Positions 15,789-22,668 of a stretch of DNA of 26,107 bases are shown piece after piece (position 1 is the first letter of the stretch; every line of letters starts with the position of its first letter). The DNA is from Anaerococcus sp. (GTDB taxonomy: Bacteria > Bacillota > Clostridia > Tissierellales > Peptoniphilaceae), in contig NZ_JAPJPG010000020.1 in assembly GCF_030825785.1 (NCBI RefSeq), positions 1 to 26,107 on the forward strand. The letters are read 5' to 3'. Under the pieces are notes generated by a model. It was not told the origin of the DNA. It saw only the letters and a list, made by a program, of their open reading frames with translations, and made no database searches. Both the position numbers and the translations under genes were made by a program.

Positions 15789-17612
15789 CTAATTATTCTT
15801 CTTTGATTTGTACCTTAGGTTTGAATCTAGAATTCTTTTTCTAATTCTTAGGTGGTTTGGTGTAATTTCGATTAGCTCGTCTTTTTCTACAAATTCCATC
15901 ATCTCTTCTACTGACATTTTCTTAGCAGGTGTTAGCATTATTGCATCATCGCTTCCGCTAGCACGAGTGTTGGTGAGCTTTTTCTTCTTGCAGACATTCA
16001 CATCTATGTCGAGTCCCTTGGCGTTCATTCCAACTACAAGTCCTTCGTAGACCTCATCACTTGGTTCGATGAAAAGTTGACCTCTGGTTTGGGCAGAATT
16101 TAGTCCGTAGGCTGTAGCAATTCCTGTCTCACTTGCTATTAGGCTTCCTACACTTCTTGTCTCCATATCGCCCTTGTAACGGTCGTATCCTTCAAATTCT
16201 GAGTTAAGGATACCTGTACCCTTGGTATCTGTCATAAACTCTGTCCTGTAGCCAATAAGGCCTCTTGCAGGGATTCTAAAGACTAGTCTGTTATATCCTG
16301 AGCTTGATGGTTTCATATCGATCATCTCGCCCTTCCTACGGCCGAGTTTTTCTATGATAGAGCCAGAATATTCTTGGTCTACATCAATTGTCGCAATTTC
16401 GATTGGCTCGGTTCTCTTTCCGTTTTCGTCTTCCTTAAACATAACTTCTGGCTTTGAAACTTGGAATTCATAGCCTTCACGTCTTAGGTTTTCGATAAGA
16501 ACTGAAAGGTGGAGCTCGCCACGGCCTGATACCTTGAAGGCCTCTGTTGTATCTGTAGCTTCTACTCTTAGGGAAACGTCTGTTTCTTTTTCCTTAAGGA
16601 GTCTGTCTCTGAGGTGTCTACTTGTTACATATTTTCCGTCACGACCTGCAAATGGTGAGTCGTTTACAGAAAAGGTCATAGATAGGGTTGGCTCAGAAAT
16701 TTTGGTAAACTCGATTGGCTCGCTATCTTCTTCTGTTCCTATAGTATCTCCGATGTTGATATCTTCCATACCAGAAAGAGCAACGATTGAACCAAACTTA
16801 GATTCTTCGACTTCCTTTCTCTCCAAGCCATCAAATTCGTAGATTGTAACGATCTTTGACTTAAGGTGTCTGTCTTTGTCGTTGTAGTTGGTGATTACTG
16901 CGTTGTCATTTTTCTTAATCACACCGCTTTCTACCTTACCAATTGCGATTCTTCCAAGGTATTCGTTGTAGTCCGTTGTAGAAACAAGGACCTTGAATGG
17001 AGCATCTTCTTCTGCCTCAAAGGCTGGGGTGTAGTCTATAATAGTATCGAGTAGGTCTGTCATATCTTCCTTTATAGTTCCTTTCTCATTTGATGCCCAA
17101 CCGTTTTTGGCTGATGCATAGACAAAAGGACTTTCTAAGTAAGACTCATCCGCATCTAGACTTATGAAAAGATCTAGGATTTCATCTTCTACCTCGTCGA
17201 TTCTTTGATCAGGTCTATCTACCTTGTTGATACAGATAATTGCAGGAAGACCTAGCTCGATTGCCTTCTTTAGGACGAACTTTGTTTGTGGCATTGGTCC
17301 TTCGTGGCTGTCAACTACAAGGACAACGGACTCTGCCATGTTTAAGACTCTCTCTACCTCTCCACCAAAGTCGGCGTGACCTGGAGTATCTATTATATTA
17401 ATCTTCTTATCTTTATAAAAAACTGCAGTATTTTTGGAAAGAATTGTGATTCCACGTTCCTTTTCGATAGTGTTTGAATCCATTACTCTCTCATTTACTT
17501 CTTGATTATCTCTAAATAAACCACTAGTCCTCAACAGACCATCTACGAGGGTTGTCTTACCATGGTCAACGTGGGCTATAATGGCTACATTTCTAATATC
17601 TTCTCTTTTCAT
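15789..17612 (-). CDS. typA: translational GTPase TypA/BipA
   Basis: Ribosome-associated GTPase that assists ribosome assembly and stress adaptation. Seen: P-loop AHVDHGKT (residues 13-20), switch II DTPGHADF, NKVD, EF-G-like domains II, III and V, and the TypA-specific C-terminal domain with NVCKKKKLTNTRASGSDDA and LTPAKKMSVEEMMEFVEKDEL. From the Met at 17612 the protein is 607 residues, the usual size. An in-frame Met at 17660 is rejected because it lies within the likely promoter, whereas AGAAGG stands right before 17612. It is the first gene of a seven-gene unit running to asp23. Confidence 0.97.
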   Translation of the reverse strand: MKREDIRNVAIIAHVDHGKTTLVDGLLRTSGLFRDNQEVNERVMDSNTIEKERGITILSKNTAVFYKDKKINIIDTPGHADFGGEVERVLNMAESVVLVVDSHEGPMPQTKFVLKKAIELGLPAIICINKVDRPDQRIDEVEDEILDLFISLDADESYLESPFVYASAKNGWASNEKGTIKEDMTDLLDTIIDYTPAFEAEEDAPFKVLVSTTDYNEYLGRIAIGKVESGVIKKNDNAVITNYNDKDRHLKSKIVTIYEFDGLERKEVEESKFGSIVALSGMEDINIGDTIGTEEDSEPIEFTKISEPTLSMTFSVNDSPFAGRDGKYVTSRHLRDRLLKEKETDVSLRVEATDTTEAFKVSGRGELHLSVLIENLRREGYEFQVSKPEVMFKEDENGKRTEPIEIATIDVDQEYSGSIIEKLGRRKGEMIDMKPSSSGYNRLVFRIPARGLIGYRTEFMTDTKGTGILNSEFEGYDRYKGDMETRSVGSLIASETGIATAYGLNSAQTRGQLFIEPSDEVYEGLVVGMNAKGLDIDVNVCKKKKLTNTRASGSDDAIMLTPAKKMSVEEMMEFVEKDELIEITPNHLRIRKRILDSNLRYKSKKNN

Positions 17613-17648
17613 AAAACCTTCTTTCATTCTAACAAATTCTATCAATAT

Positions 17649-17676
17649 ATTATATCCCATGTTAATATCTTATCAA
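17649..17676 (-). promoter_or_regulatory. typA operon promoter
   Basis: Minus strand TTGATA (17671-17676), 16-bp spacer, TATAAT (17649-17654), about 37 nt before the chosen typA start. Confidence 0.75.
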
Positions 17677-17687
17677 TATTAAACGAC

Positions 17688-17712
17688 AAAAAAACATCCT
17701 TTTTCGGATGTT
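17688..17712 (-). terminator. terminator of the RsbW-like gene
   Basis: Stem AACATCC with GGATGTT (7 bp), loop GAAAAA, then TTTTT on the minus strand, about 30 nt after the stop of the RsbW-like gene and just upstream of the typA promoter. Confidence 0.9.
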
Positions 17713-17743
17713 AAATACATATATTTGCAATTTTTTTGTTAAT

Positions 17744-18127
17744 TTATATCTTTTTATTAAAAATTAACGCAGCTATTGCGTTTTCTTTTATGATTAGGCT
17801 ATCAGAGATTGCCCTAACTAGCATAAGTCCCCTACCATGATCTGAGTAAAAATCGGATTCGTTTTCTAGAGGTATGCCGCAACCCTCATCCTTGACCTTT
17901 ACTAGGCAATACTTTTCATCTACTAGGACTAGGCAGTTAATCTTTCTGTCATAGACCTTCTTGTTTCCATGTTTATAGGAATTTATGATAAGCTCGTCTA
18001 GGATAAGTCTAATATTAAAGATAAGATCCTTATCATCGAAAGTTTTTCTCGCAAGATCAATTGCATCCTTATTAAATTGTTTTATAGAATTGATGTCTGT
18101 GTTCATCTGACGTCGTATGATATCCAT
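17744..18127 (-). CDS. RsbW-like anti-sigma factor / HATPase_c protein
   Basis: A 127-residue GHKL-type ATP-binding protein of the serine-kinase anti-sigma class. Seen: N-box ELIINSYKHG (45-54) with the key Asn at 49, G1 VKDEGCGI (78-85), and G2 lid HGRGLMLVR (97-105). It lacks a histidine-kinase transmitter or sensor. In the RsbW/SpoIIAB family such proteins bind or phosphorylate sigma factors and their antagonists. Here no sigma factor, anti-anti-sigma STAS protein or PP2C phosphatase is adjacent, so its partner is unknown. GGGAG precedes the ATG. A perfect 9-bp inverted repeat sits 17 nt upstream (18144-18167). Confidence 0.85.
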   Translation of the reverse strand: MDIIRRQMNTDINSIKQFNKDAIDLARKTFDDKDLIFNIRLILDELIINSYKHGNKKVYDRKINCLVLVDEKYCLVKVKDEGCGIPLENESDFYSDHGRGLMLVRAISDSLIIKENAIAALIFNKKI

Positions 18128-18143
18128 TTTGCTCTCCCTATAT

Positions 18144-18167
18144 TTTTAATACCCAAAAGTATTAAAA
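18144..18167. promoter_or_regulatory. inverted repeat between the divergent RsbW-like and rubredoxin genes
   Basis: Arms TTTTAATAC and GTATTAAAA are exact complements around CCAAAA. It lies 17 nt upstream of the RsbW-like start codon. It could be an operator or a 5'-UTR hairpin. Confidence 0.5.
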
Positions 18168-18217
18168 GTACTCACTGGTAAAAGGATTGAGAAACAATGT
18201 TTAAAATTTCCAAATAG

Positions 18218-18226
18218 TGGTATAAT
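18218..18226 (+). promoter_or_regulatory. extended -10 promoter of rubredoxin 1
   Basis: TGGTATAAT, 36 nt before the ATG. The -35 region (TGTTTA at 18198) is weak, as expected for an extended -10 promoter. The same TGGTATAAT precedes rubredoxin 2. Confidence 0.7.
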
Positions 18227-18261
18227 ATAAACATAAAGCGAATGAAAGGAGACATTCTAAT

Positions 18262-18420
18262 ATGAAATACGTATGTACAGCATGTGGATACATTTATGAT
18301 CCAGCTGAAGGAGATGTAGACAACGGTATCGAAGCAGGTACAGAATTTGATCAACTACCAGAAGATTGGGTTTGCCCAGTTTGTGGTGTTGGCAAAGACA
18401 TGTTCGAAGCTCAAGAATAA
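18262..18420 (+). CDS. rubredoxin 1
   Basis: A 52-residue Fe(SCys)4 electron carrier with Cys pairs at 5/8 (CTACG) and 38/41 (CPVCG), and the usual aromatic core (YIYDP, DWVCP). Such proteins pass electrons in oxygen and peroxide detoxification in anaerobes. AAAGGAG stands 10 nt before the ATG. It has its own promoter and terminator, so it is a single-gene unit. It differs from rubredoxin 2 only at residues 23, 43 and 44 (Ile, Val, Gly here). No partner such as rubrerythrin or flavodiiron protein is in the window. Confidence 0.98.
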   Translation: MKYVCTACGYIYDPAEGDVDNGIEAGTEFDQLPEDWVCPVCGVGKDMFEAQE

Positions 18421-18428
18421 AAGACTTT

Positions 18429-18455
18429 AAGGGAAGCCTCGCGTTTCCCTTTTCT
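18429..18455 (+). terminator. terminator of rubredoxin 1
   Basis: Stem AAGGGAA with TTCCCTT (7 bp, loop GCCTCGCGT), then TTTCTT, starting 9 nt after the stop codon. Confidence 0.8.
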
Positions 18456-18548
18456 TACGCTCATTTTAAAGTTAGTTTAATAATAAACATATAAGCTATA
18501 ATTTAGGAAAATCTTCCTTAAGAAAACGATGTTATTTTCCTTAAAATA

Positions 18549-18557
18549 TGGTATAAT
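18549..18557 (+). promoter_or_regulatory. extended -10 promoter of rubredoxin 2
   Basis: TGGTATAAT, 36 nt before the rubredoxin 2 ATG, the same spacing as in the first copy. Confidence 0.7.
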
Positions 18558-18592
18558 AAAAGCGTAATTTGAATGAAAGGAGATATTCTAAT

Positions 18593-18751
18593 ATGAAATA
18601 TGTTTGTACAGCATGTGGATATATCTATGATCCAGCTGAAGGAGATGTAGACAACGGAGTTGAAGCAGGAACAGAATTCGACCAACTTCCAGAAGATTGG
18701 GTTTGCCCAGTTTGTGGCGCTACAAAAGATATGTTCGAAGCACAAGAATAA
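18593..18751 (+). CDS. rubredoxin 2
   Basis: A 52-residue rubredoxin, a tandem paralogue of the gene 173 nt upstream. Cys 5, 8, 38 and 41 are present. It has Val23, Ala43 and Thr44 where copy 1 has Ile, Val and Gly, so the differences near the second metal loop may tune redox potential. The start is the ATG at 18593, because AAAGGAG lies at about 18577-18583; the in-frame ATG at 18569 would place the ribosome site inside the gene. Many differences from copy 1 are synonymous, so the duplication is not brand new and the protein is under purifying selection. Confidence 0.98.
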   Translation: MKYVCTACGYIYDPAEGDVDNGVEAGTEFDQLPEDWVCPVCGATKDMFEAQE

Positions 18752-18761
18752 GATAATTTTG

Positions 18762-18786
18762 AAGAGGGCCTAGCCCTCTTTTTTTT
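18762..18786 (+). terminator. terminator of rubredoxin 2
   Basis: Perfect 8-bp stem AAGAGGGC with GCCCTCTT, loop CTA, then TTTTTT. Confidence 0.95.
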
Positions 18787-18813
18787 GTAAAGATTTAATT
18801 ATAGGCATAGAAA

Positions 18814-18970
18814 AAGGGGCTGTTGCAGAATGAATAAATCGTACCGTTATCGTTAGAAGAACCTCCACGGAAATTTTGCCTCCATCAGCCGGCAGGCATC
18901 ACTGAAAATTTCCTAAGAGAACCTTCTAACGATGGTACGATGATTATTCATAGTTTTGCAACAACCCCTT
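18814..18970. mobile_element. MITE-like inverted-repeat element (157 bp)
   Basis: The ends are complementary over about 46-48 bp with a few mismatches and small gaps: AAGGGGCTGTTGCAGAATGA on the left and TGCAACAACCCCTT on the right. Inner arms continue with CGTTAGAAG and CTTCTAACG, then GGAAATTTT (18869-18877) and AAAATTTCC (18905-18913), then TGCCT and AGGCA around a GCCGGC centre. There is no coding capacity. GGGGCTGTTGCA-type termini are typical of several IS families (IS1182- and IS6-like ends), so this is probably a non-autonomous derivative. No clear target duplication is seen. A T-run on the minus strand past the left end would let it terminate the gene at 18974. Confidence 0.75.
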
Positions 18971-18973
18971 AGC

Positions 18974-19804
18974 TTATGCTTCTTTCTTTTTGGTCTTTAT
19001 GACTTTTATCAAAATCACAGCCATAAGAGTTAGGGCAAAGACACCTACAAGATGGATATAGATCCTATCTGCACCTGATCCCTCATCCTTTAGTTCAGCT
19101 TTCGTCTTAAGATTTATATCTTTATTCTTATCCTTATTATCATTTGGACCGACTTCAAGAACTAGAGTTTCATTTTTTTGATCTTCTAGATAGGTATTGG
19201 ACCCTAAATCTTTCTTTGAATTTTCTGTATAAGGCTCAGCTTGATCTGTTCTAGCCTTTGGCACATCATCTGTTTTTGTATCAGAGTCTTTTTCTAAAGT
19301 TTTGTTACTTTGGGCCTTATCTGAGCTTACTTCTGCCTTTGGTTTTTCACTTGTTTCTACCTTTTTCTCAAGCTTATTAGTTTCTTTTATTTCGGATTTT
19401 GGACTAAGCTTAGTTTTCGCTGTACTTTCTTTAGATGGTGACGCTACTTCCTTAGCGGCAGGAGGTTCTTTTTGTTTTTCCTCTTTACTTCCTTCTTTAC
19501 CCTTTACTTGATCTGGATTTTCTTTGGGCTCTTCTTCTTCCGCTTTGCCCTTATCACCATTAGTCTCATTAGTTTCTAGCTTGGTCTCTCCCTTTGATTT
19601 TTCAGGAGGATCAGCAATTTGACTAGGCTCTTCTGTAATTATTAATTTATCTTTTTCTTCCCCAGTCTCACCCTGGGATTCGCTAGTTTCTGTTCCTGTA
19701 GAACTTTCTGAGCTTTTTTCATCGGCTAGAGAAATTTGTTCAGACAAAAAAATAAGCGATAGGCTAAGGGCTAGACCAAGGAGGATTTTTTTATATTTTC
19801 TCAT
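18974..19804 (-). CDS. E/K/P-rich surface protein with degenerate sorting signal
   Basis: A 276-residue exported protein. The signal peptide (KKILLGLALSLSLIFLSEQ) is followed by about 200 residues of low-complexity Glu/Lys/Ser/Thr/Pro sequence (ETSESQGETGEEKDK, KEPPAAKEVASPSKES), probably an unstructured wall-spanning stalk. It ends in LKDEGSGADRIYIHLVGVFA, a hydrophobic helix and KTKKKEA. This end looks like an LPXTG sorting signal in every respect except the motif, where LKDEG stands for LPxTG. Without Pro and Thr, sortase cleavage is unlikely, so the protein may stay in the membrane. GGGG precedes the ATG. A MITE-like element ends 3 nt after the stop codon. No globular domain is seen. Confidence 0.75.
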   Translation of the reverse strand: MRKYKKILLGLALSLSLIFLSEQISLADEKSSESSTGTETSESQGETGEEKDKLIITEEPSQIADPPEKSKGETKLETNETNGDKGKAEEEEPKENPDQVKGKEGSKEEKQKEPPAAKEVASPSKESTAKTKLSPKSEIKETNKLEKKVETSEKPKAEVSSDKAQSNKTLEKDSDTKTDDVPKARTDQAEPYTENSKKDLGSNTYLEDQKNETLVLEVGPNDNKDKNKDINLKTKAELKDEGSGADRIYIHLVGVFALTLMAVILIKVIKTKKKEA

Positions 19805-19890
19805 ATTTTCCCCACAATCTCTTACTTATATCTTACACTCACAAAGCATAATACTCAAATTTCTCACATATTTTAACAAGCTTCTAAAAG

Positions 19891-19910
19891 AAAAAAGAGC
19901 CAAAGGCTCT
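19891..19910 (-). terminator. terminator of the cofE-like/yitT transcript
   Basis: Stem AGAGCC with GGCTCT, loop TTT on the minus strand, then TTTTTTCTTTT. The TAG stop of the YitT gene runs into the stem. Confidence 0.85.
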
Positions 19911-20865
19911 AATTATTGTCAGACAATTCATCTGTTTGATACCAGCCCTTGCCCATAACTGTCGATGTGTTGAGGACTGTTATAAAGGCCTTTGGGTCTA
20001 TGTTTTTGATAAATATCCTAAACTTAGGTGCTTCCATCTTGCTTGTAGTGCATAGGTAGACTGTAAAATCCCTTCCCATATAAAGGCCCTTGGCATTGAT
20101 TACGGTCGCAGACCTATTTAGATCATCTTTTATGAACGATCCTACTTCCTCGGTCTTTGATGTTATGATTATAAACATCTTGGCCTGGTTCATAGATGAA
20201 ATAATTATATCTACACAAAGTCCCTTGACAAGGAGACCAAAGATAGAAAATAGTCCAATCTCAATGCCAAATACCCAAATTGAAGCAAGGGTAAAGAGCG
20301 AATCTACGAAAAGAAGCGACTTACCTACCTCAAGGTGGGTGTATTTTTTGACTATCATGGCGATGATATCAGTTCCGCCAGAGCTTGCTGCTATGTTAAA
20401 CAAGATAGCAGATCCTACCGAGCTCATTATGAGGGTAAAAAACAGCTCGAGCATGGTATTATCCGTAAGAGTCCCATCGATTGGGATAATCTTATCTAAG
20501 GCTAGGGCAGCAAGTGAGTTAAGGATTGCAACATAGCCGGTCCTTAGAGTGAACTTCTTACCCAAGATGAAAAATGCAATGGCAAGGAGGGTTAGATTGA
20601 TAAACAAAGTAAGTTGGGGCCTAGTGAAAGGCACAAACATACTCGCTATGATACTCATTCCCTCGACTCCTCCTATTACGAAGCTGTTAGGATATTTGAA
20701 AAAGTGGGTTCCGCAGGCCATAAAGATTGCTGCGAAACTCATTAGAAATATCCTCTTTTGCTTACTCATAGGGTCATGGTTGTATATTCTCTTATTCCTA
20801 TCTTCTATATAGGAGTTAATGGAATACTTGCGTTTTTTTTCTTGTGGGCAAGGACCTTCTTGCAA
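19909..20865 (-). CDS. YitT family membrane protein (DUF161/DUF2179)
   Basis: A 318-residue membrane protein with five or six helices (about residues 38-55, 68-82, 90-105, 110-128, 145-160, 175-200), followed by the cytosolic DUF2179 domain (KMFIIITSKTEEVGSFIKDD, then DPKAFITVLNTSTVMGKGW). The SSGGTDIIA motif near residue 160 is characteristic of YitT proteins. Their substrate is unknown. I chose the TTG at 20865 because AAAGGAG lies 6 nt upstream; the resulting 30-residue charged N-terminus is long for the family, and an internal Met (MSKQKRIFL) is the alternative. It starts 11 nt after the CofE-like gene in the same transcript. Confidence 0.92.
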   Translation of the reverse strand: MQEGPCPQEKKRKYSINSYIEDRNKRIYNHDPMSKQKRIFLMSFAAIFMACGTHFFKYPNSFVIGGVEGMSIIASMFVPFTRPQLTLFINLTLLAIAFFILGKKFTLRTGYVAILNSLAALALDKIIPIDGTLTDNTMLELFFTLIMSSVGSAILFNIAASSGGTDIIAMIVKKYTHLEVGKSLLFVDSLFTLASIWVFGIEIGLFSIFGLLVKGLCVDIIISSMNQAKMFIIITSKTEEVGSFIKDDLNRSATVINAKGLYMGRDFTVYLCTTSKMEAPKFRIFIKNIDPKAFITVLNTSTVMGKGWYQTDELSDNN

Positions 20866-20876
20866 TTTTATCTCCT

Positions 20877-22058
20877 TTAATTATCTGAATAGTTGTCGAA
20901 ATATCCTTGGATTAGGATGATTGGAGTTCCCTTATCTCCTGAACCACTTGTTAGGTCGCAGAGAGATCCTAGAAGATCTGTAATTTGTCTTGGAGTTGTA
21001 CCGAGGGTTTCGTTTTTACCAATCAACTTATCAGCCTTGTGGGTGATTTTTTCTCTCATAGCCTTATCTCTTTCTTCGCCAGAAATATCTTTTAGCTCTG
21101 TGTCGGCTATATATTTGATTTTGATTTCGTTAGGTGTACCTACTAGGCCATCTGTAAATGCTGGGGAAACAACTGGATCAGCAAGCTCCCATATTTTTCC
21201 TACTGGATCTTTGAAGGCTCCATCACCGTAGATCATAACCTCAATTTGTTTGCCAAATTCATCTACTAGTCTTTTTTGTAAGCTATCTACGAAGATTTGT
21301 CCGTCTCTTGGGAAAAGTTTTACTTTATCGTCTGTAGATAGGTTAGATCCTAAGAGTCCGTAATCTTCGTTAAAGCCAGAACCGTCGATTGATTCAGTCA
21401 TAATCTCATCGAGTTTTAGTACTTTTTTGGCCCCATTTTCTTCAAGTTGTCTTTTGACAAGATTTCTTGTGTGAATTGAAGATACTAGGACTTGATCTGT
21501 AAATTTTAGGACATCTACAGGATTGTTTAGAAAATGAATTTCTGAGTTTGGTGCAATTTCCTTGTAGAAGTCTGGGTAAGAGATACCAGTAAACTCGTGT
21601 TTGTAATCTCCTGCAAGCTTCTTGTACTCATCCATGTCGAGCACGTCTTGGTAAGGGTTTACGTCTGAGTTAAAGAGGTCCATCTCATCTATCAGCCAGT
21701 TTCCTACTTCATCTTGTGGGTAGGATAGGCAGATGTGAAGTTTCTTTCCTGTTAGGGCAAAGGCCTTCAAGAGAATTGAGAATCTATTTCTGCTTAAGAT
21801 TGGAAATAGGATTGCTAGCTCATCTCCTTCGAACTTCTTGTTTATATCTTTTGCGATGTCATCTATTGTTACGTAGTTTCCTTGGGCACGAGCAACGAGA
21901 GATTCTGTGATACAAACCACATCCTTATCACGAAGAGTGATATCTTTCTTATCACTTGCCTTTTTTACTACATCGAAAACTGTAGTTACTAGATCATCGC
22001 CTTCTTTGATTATTGGGGCTCTAAGTCCCATTGATACTGTTCCAATTATTCTTTCCAT
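20877..22058 (-). CDS. coenzyme F420-0:L-glutamate ligase-like (CofE domain) protein
   Basis: A 393-residue soluble protein whose first and last parts match the CofE/F420:glutamate ligase domain (RDKDVVCITESLVARAQGN near residues 45-63, VMIYGDGAFKDPVGKIWELADPVVSPAFTDGLVGT in the C-terminal half). CofE adds glutamate to F420-0 with GTP. No F420 or folate genes are near, and F420 use is not expected in this kind of organism, so a different glutamylation or gamma-glutamyl reaction is likely. The start at 22058 is set by AAAGGGG 8 nt upstream. An in-frame Met at 22088 would lie upstream of the -10. It is the first gene of a pair with yitT. Confidence 0.85.
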   Translation of the reverse strand: MERIIGTVSMGLRAPIIKEGDDLVTTVFDVVKKASDKKDITLRDKDVVCITESLVARAQGNYVTIDDIAKDINKKFEGDELAILFPILSRNRFSILLKAFALTGKKLHICLSYPQDEVGNWLIDEMDLFNSDVNPYQDVLDMDEYKKLAGDYKHEFTGISYPDFYKEIAPNSEIHFLNNPVDVLKFTDQVLVSSIHTRNLVKRQLEENGAKKVLKLDEIMTESIDGSGFNEDYGLLGSNLSTDDKVKLFPRDGQIFVDSLQKRLVDEFGKQIEVMIYGDGAFKDPVGKIWELADPVVSPAFTDGLVGTPNEIKIKYIADTELKDISGEERDKAMREKITHKADKLIGKNETLGTTPRQITDLLGSLCDLTSGSGDKGTPIILIQGYFDNYSDN

Positions 22059-22079
22059 ATTCATTCCCCTTTCGTTTGA

Positions 22080-22108
22080 ATTATACAATAATTAAATATC
22101 CATTACAA
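22080..22108 (-). promoter_or_regulatory. promoter of the cofE-like/yitT operon
   Basis: Minus strand TTGTAA (22103-22108), 17-bp spacer, TATAAT (22080-22085), 22 nt before the chosen start. Confidence 0.75.
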
Positions 22109-22279
22109 TACAGCCTAATAAAGAATTTCGCCTTACTTTCAAGTTTTTTCTAGTAAAGGAAAATAGTAAATAAGAATTTTTATATTCCTTGGACAAACGA
22201 AAGCTATCCAATGATTTATGATTTTTACTAGTATTTCCTGTTCTTTTGTAAAACGATGTCAAAATTATCTATAAATTCT

Positions 22280-22311
22280 AAAAAAAGATGCTAAAATTAA
22301 CTTCTAGCATC
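22280..22311 (-). terminator. terminator of the barnase-to-zinc-ribbon operon
   Basis: Stem GATGCTA with TAGCATC (7 bp), then TTTTTTTAG on the minus strand. The loop holds the TAA stop codon of the zinc-ribbon gene, so the last sense codons form one arm of the stem. Confidence 0.85.
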
Positions 22312-22668
22312 AAATTTATGTTTACATTTCGGACATTTGACCTTAATCTTACCCTTATGCTTAGGAATCCTAAGCTCCTGTTTGCAAGATGGGCACTTTA
22401 TATACTTAAAGTCCTGGTCTTTCTTATTTTTCTTCTGTGTCTTTATTTCGCTTTTGATTGGGTCGATGAATTTTTCCTTAAATTTCCTATTCTCTGCTAC
22501 TCTCTTATACTTGTTAGTAGATAAAACTCTAAAAAGAGCGTAGGCTACTAAAAGCATAGAAAGTCCGCTTAGGACGGAAGAGTTTACAAAATAGGATATT
22601 ACACTTAGGATTATTCCTGACCAAATCAAAAATATTCCGTATTCATCAATTCCTGCTCTATTTTTCAT
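22297..22668 (-). CDS. small membrane protein with zinc ribbon
   Basis: A 123-residue protein with two membrane helices (about residues 10-27 and 30-48), a basic linker (KSEIKTQKKNKKDQDFKY) and a C-terminal zinc ribbon of CPSC and CPKC knuckles about 20 residues apart. The ribbon resembles those fused to rhomboids and small membrane proteins and may bind nucleic acid or protein. The start codon lies inside the end of the sirtuin gene (11-nt overlap), so the two are translationally linked. It is the last gene of the operon. Function unknown. Confidence 0.8.
   Translation of the reverse strand: MKNRAGIDEYGIFLIWSGIILSVISYFVNSSVLSGLSMLLVAYALFRVLSTNKYKRVAENRKFKEKFIDPIKSEIKTQKKNKKDQDFKYIKCPSCKQELRIPKHKGKIKVKCPKCKHKFDARS

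Noticed and set aside
17613..17660. Upstream Met as the typA start
   Set aside because: It overlaps the likely -10 hexamer and adds 16 residues that TypA proteins do not have.
18128..18170. A SigB-type promoter (GGGTAT) before the RsbW-like gene
   Set aside because: GGGTAT is present but no GTTT-type -35 lies 13-15 nt upstream, and it is part of the inverted repeat.
22059..22088. Upstream Met as the CofE-like start
   Set aside because: It lies upstream of the -10 TATAAT, and the ribosome site AAAGGGG belongs to the Met at 22058.
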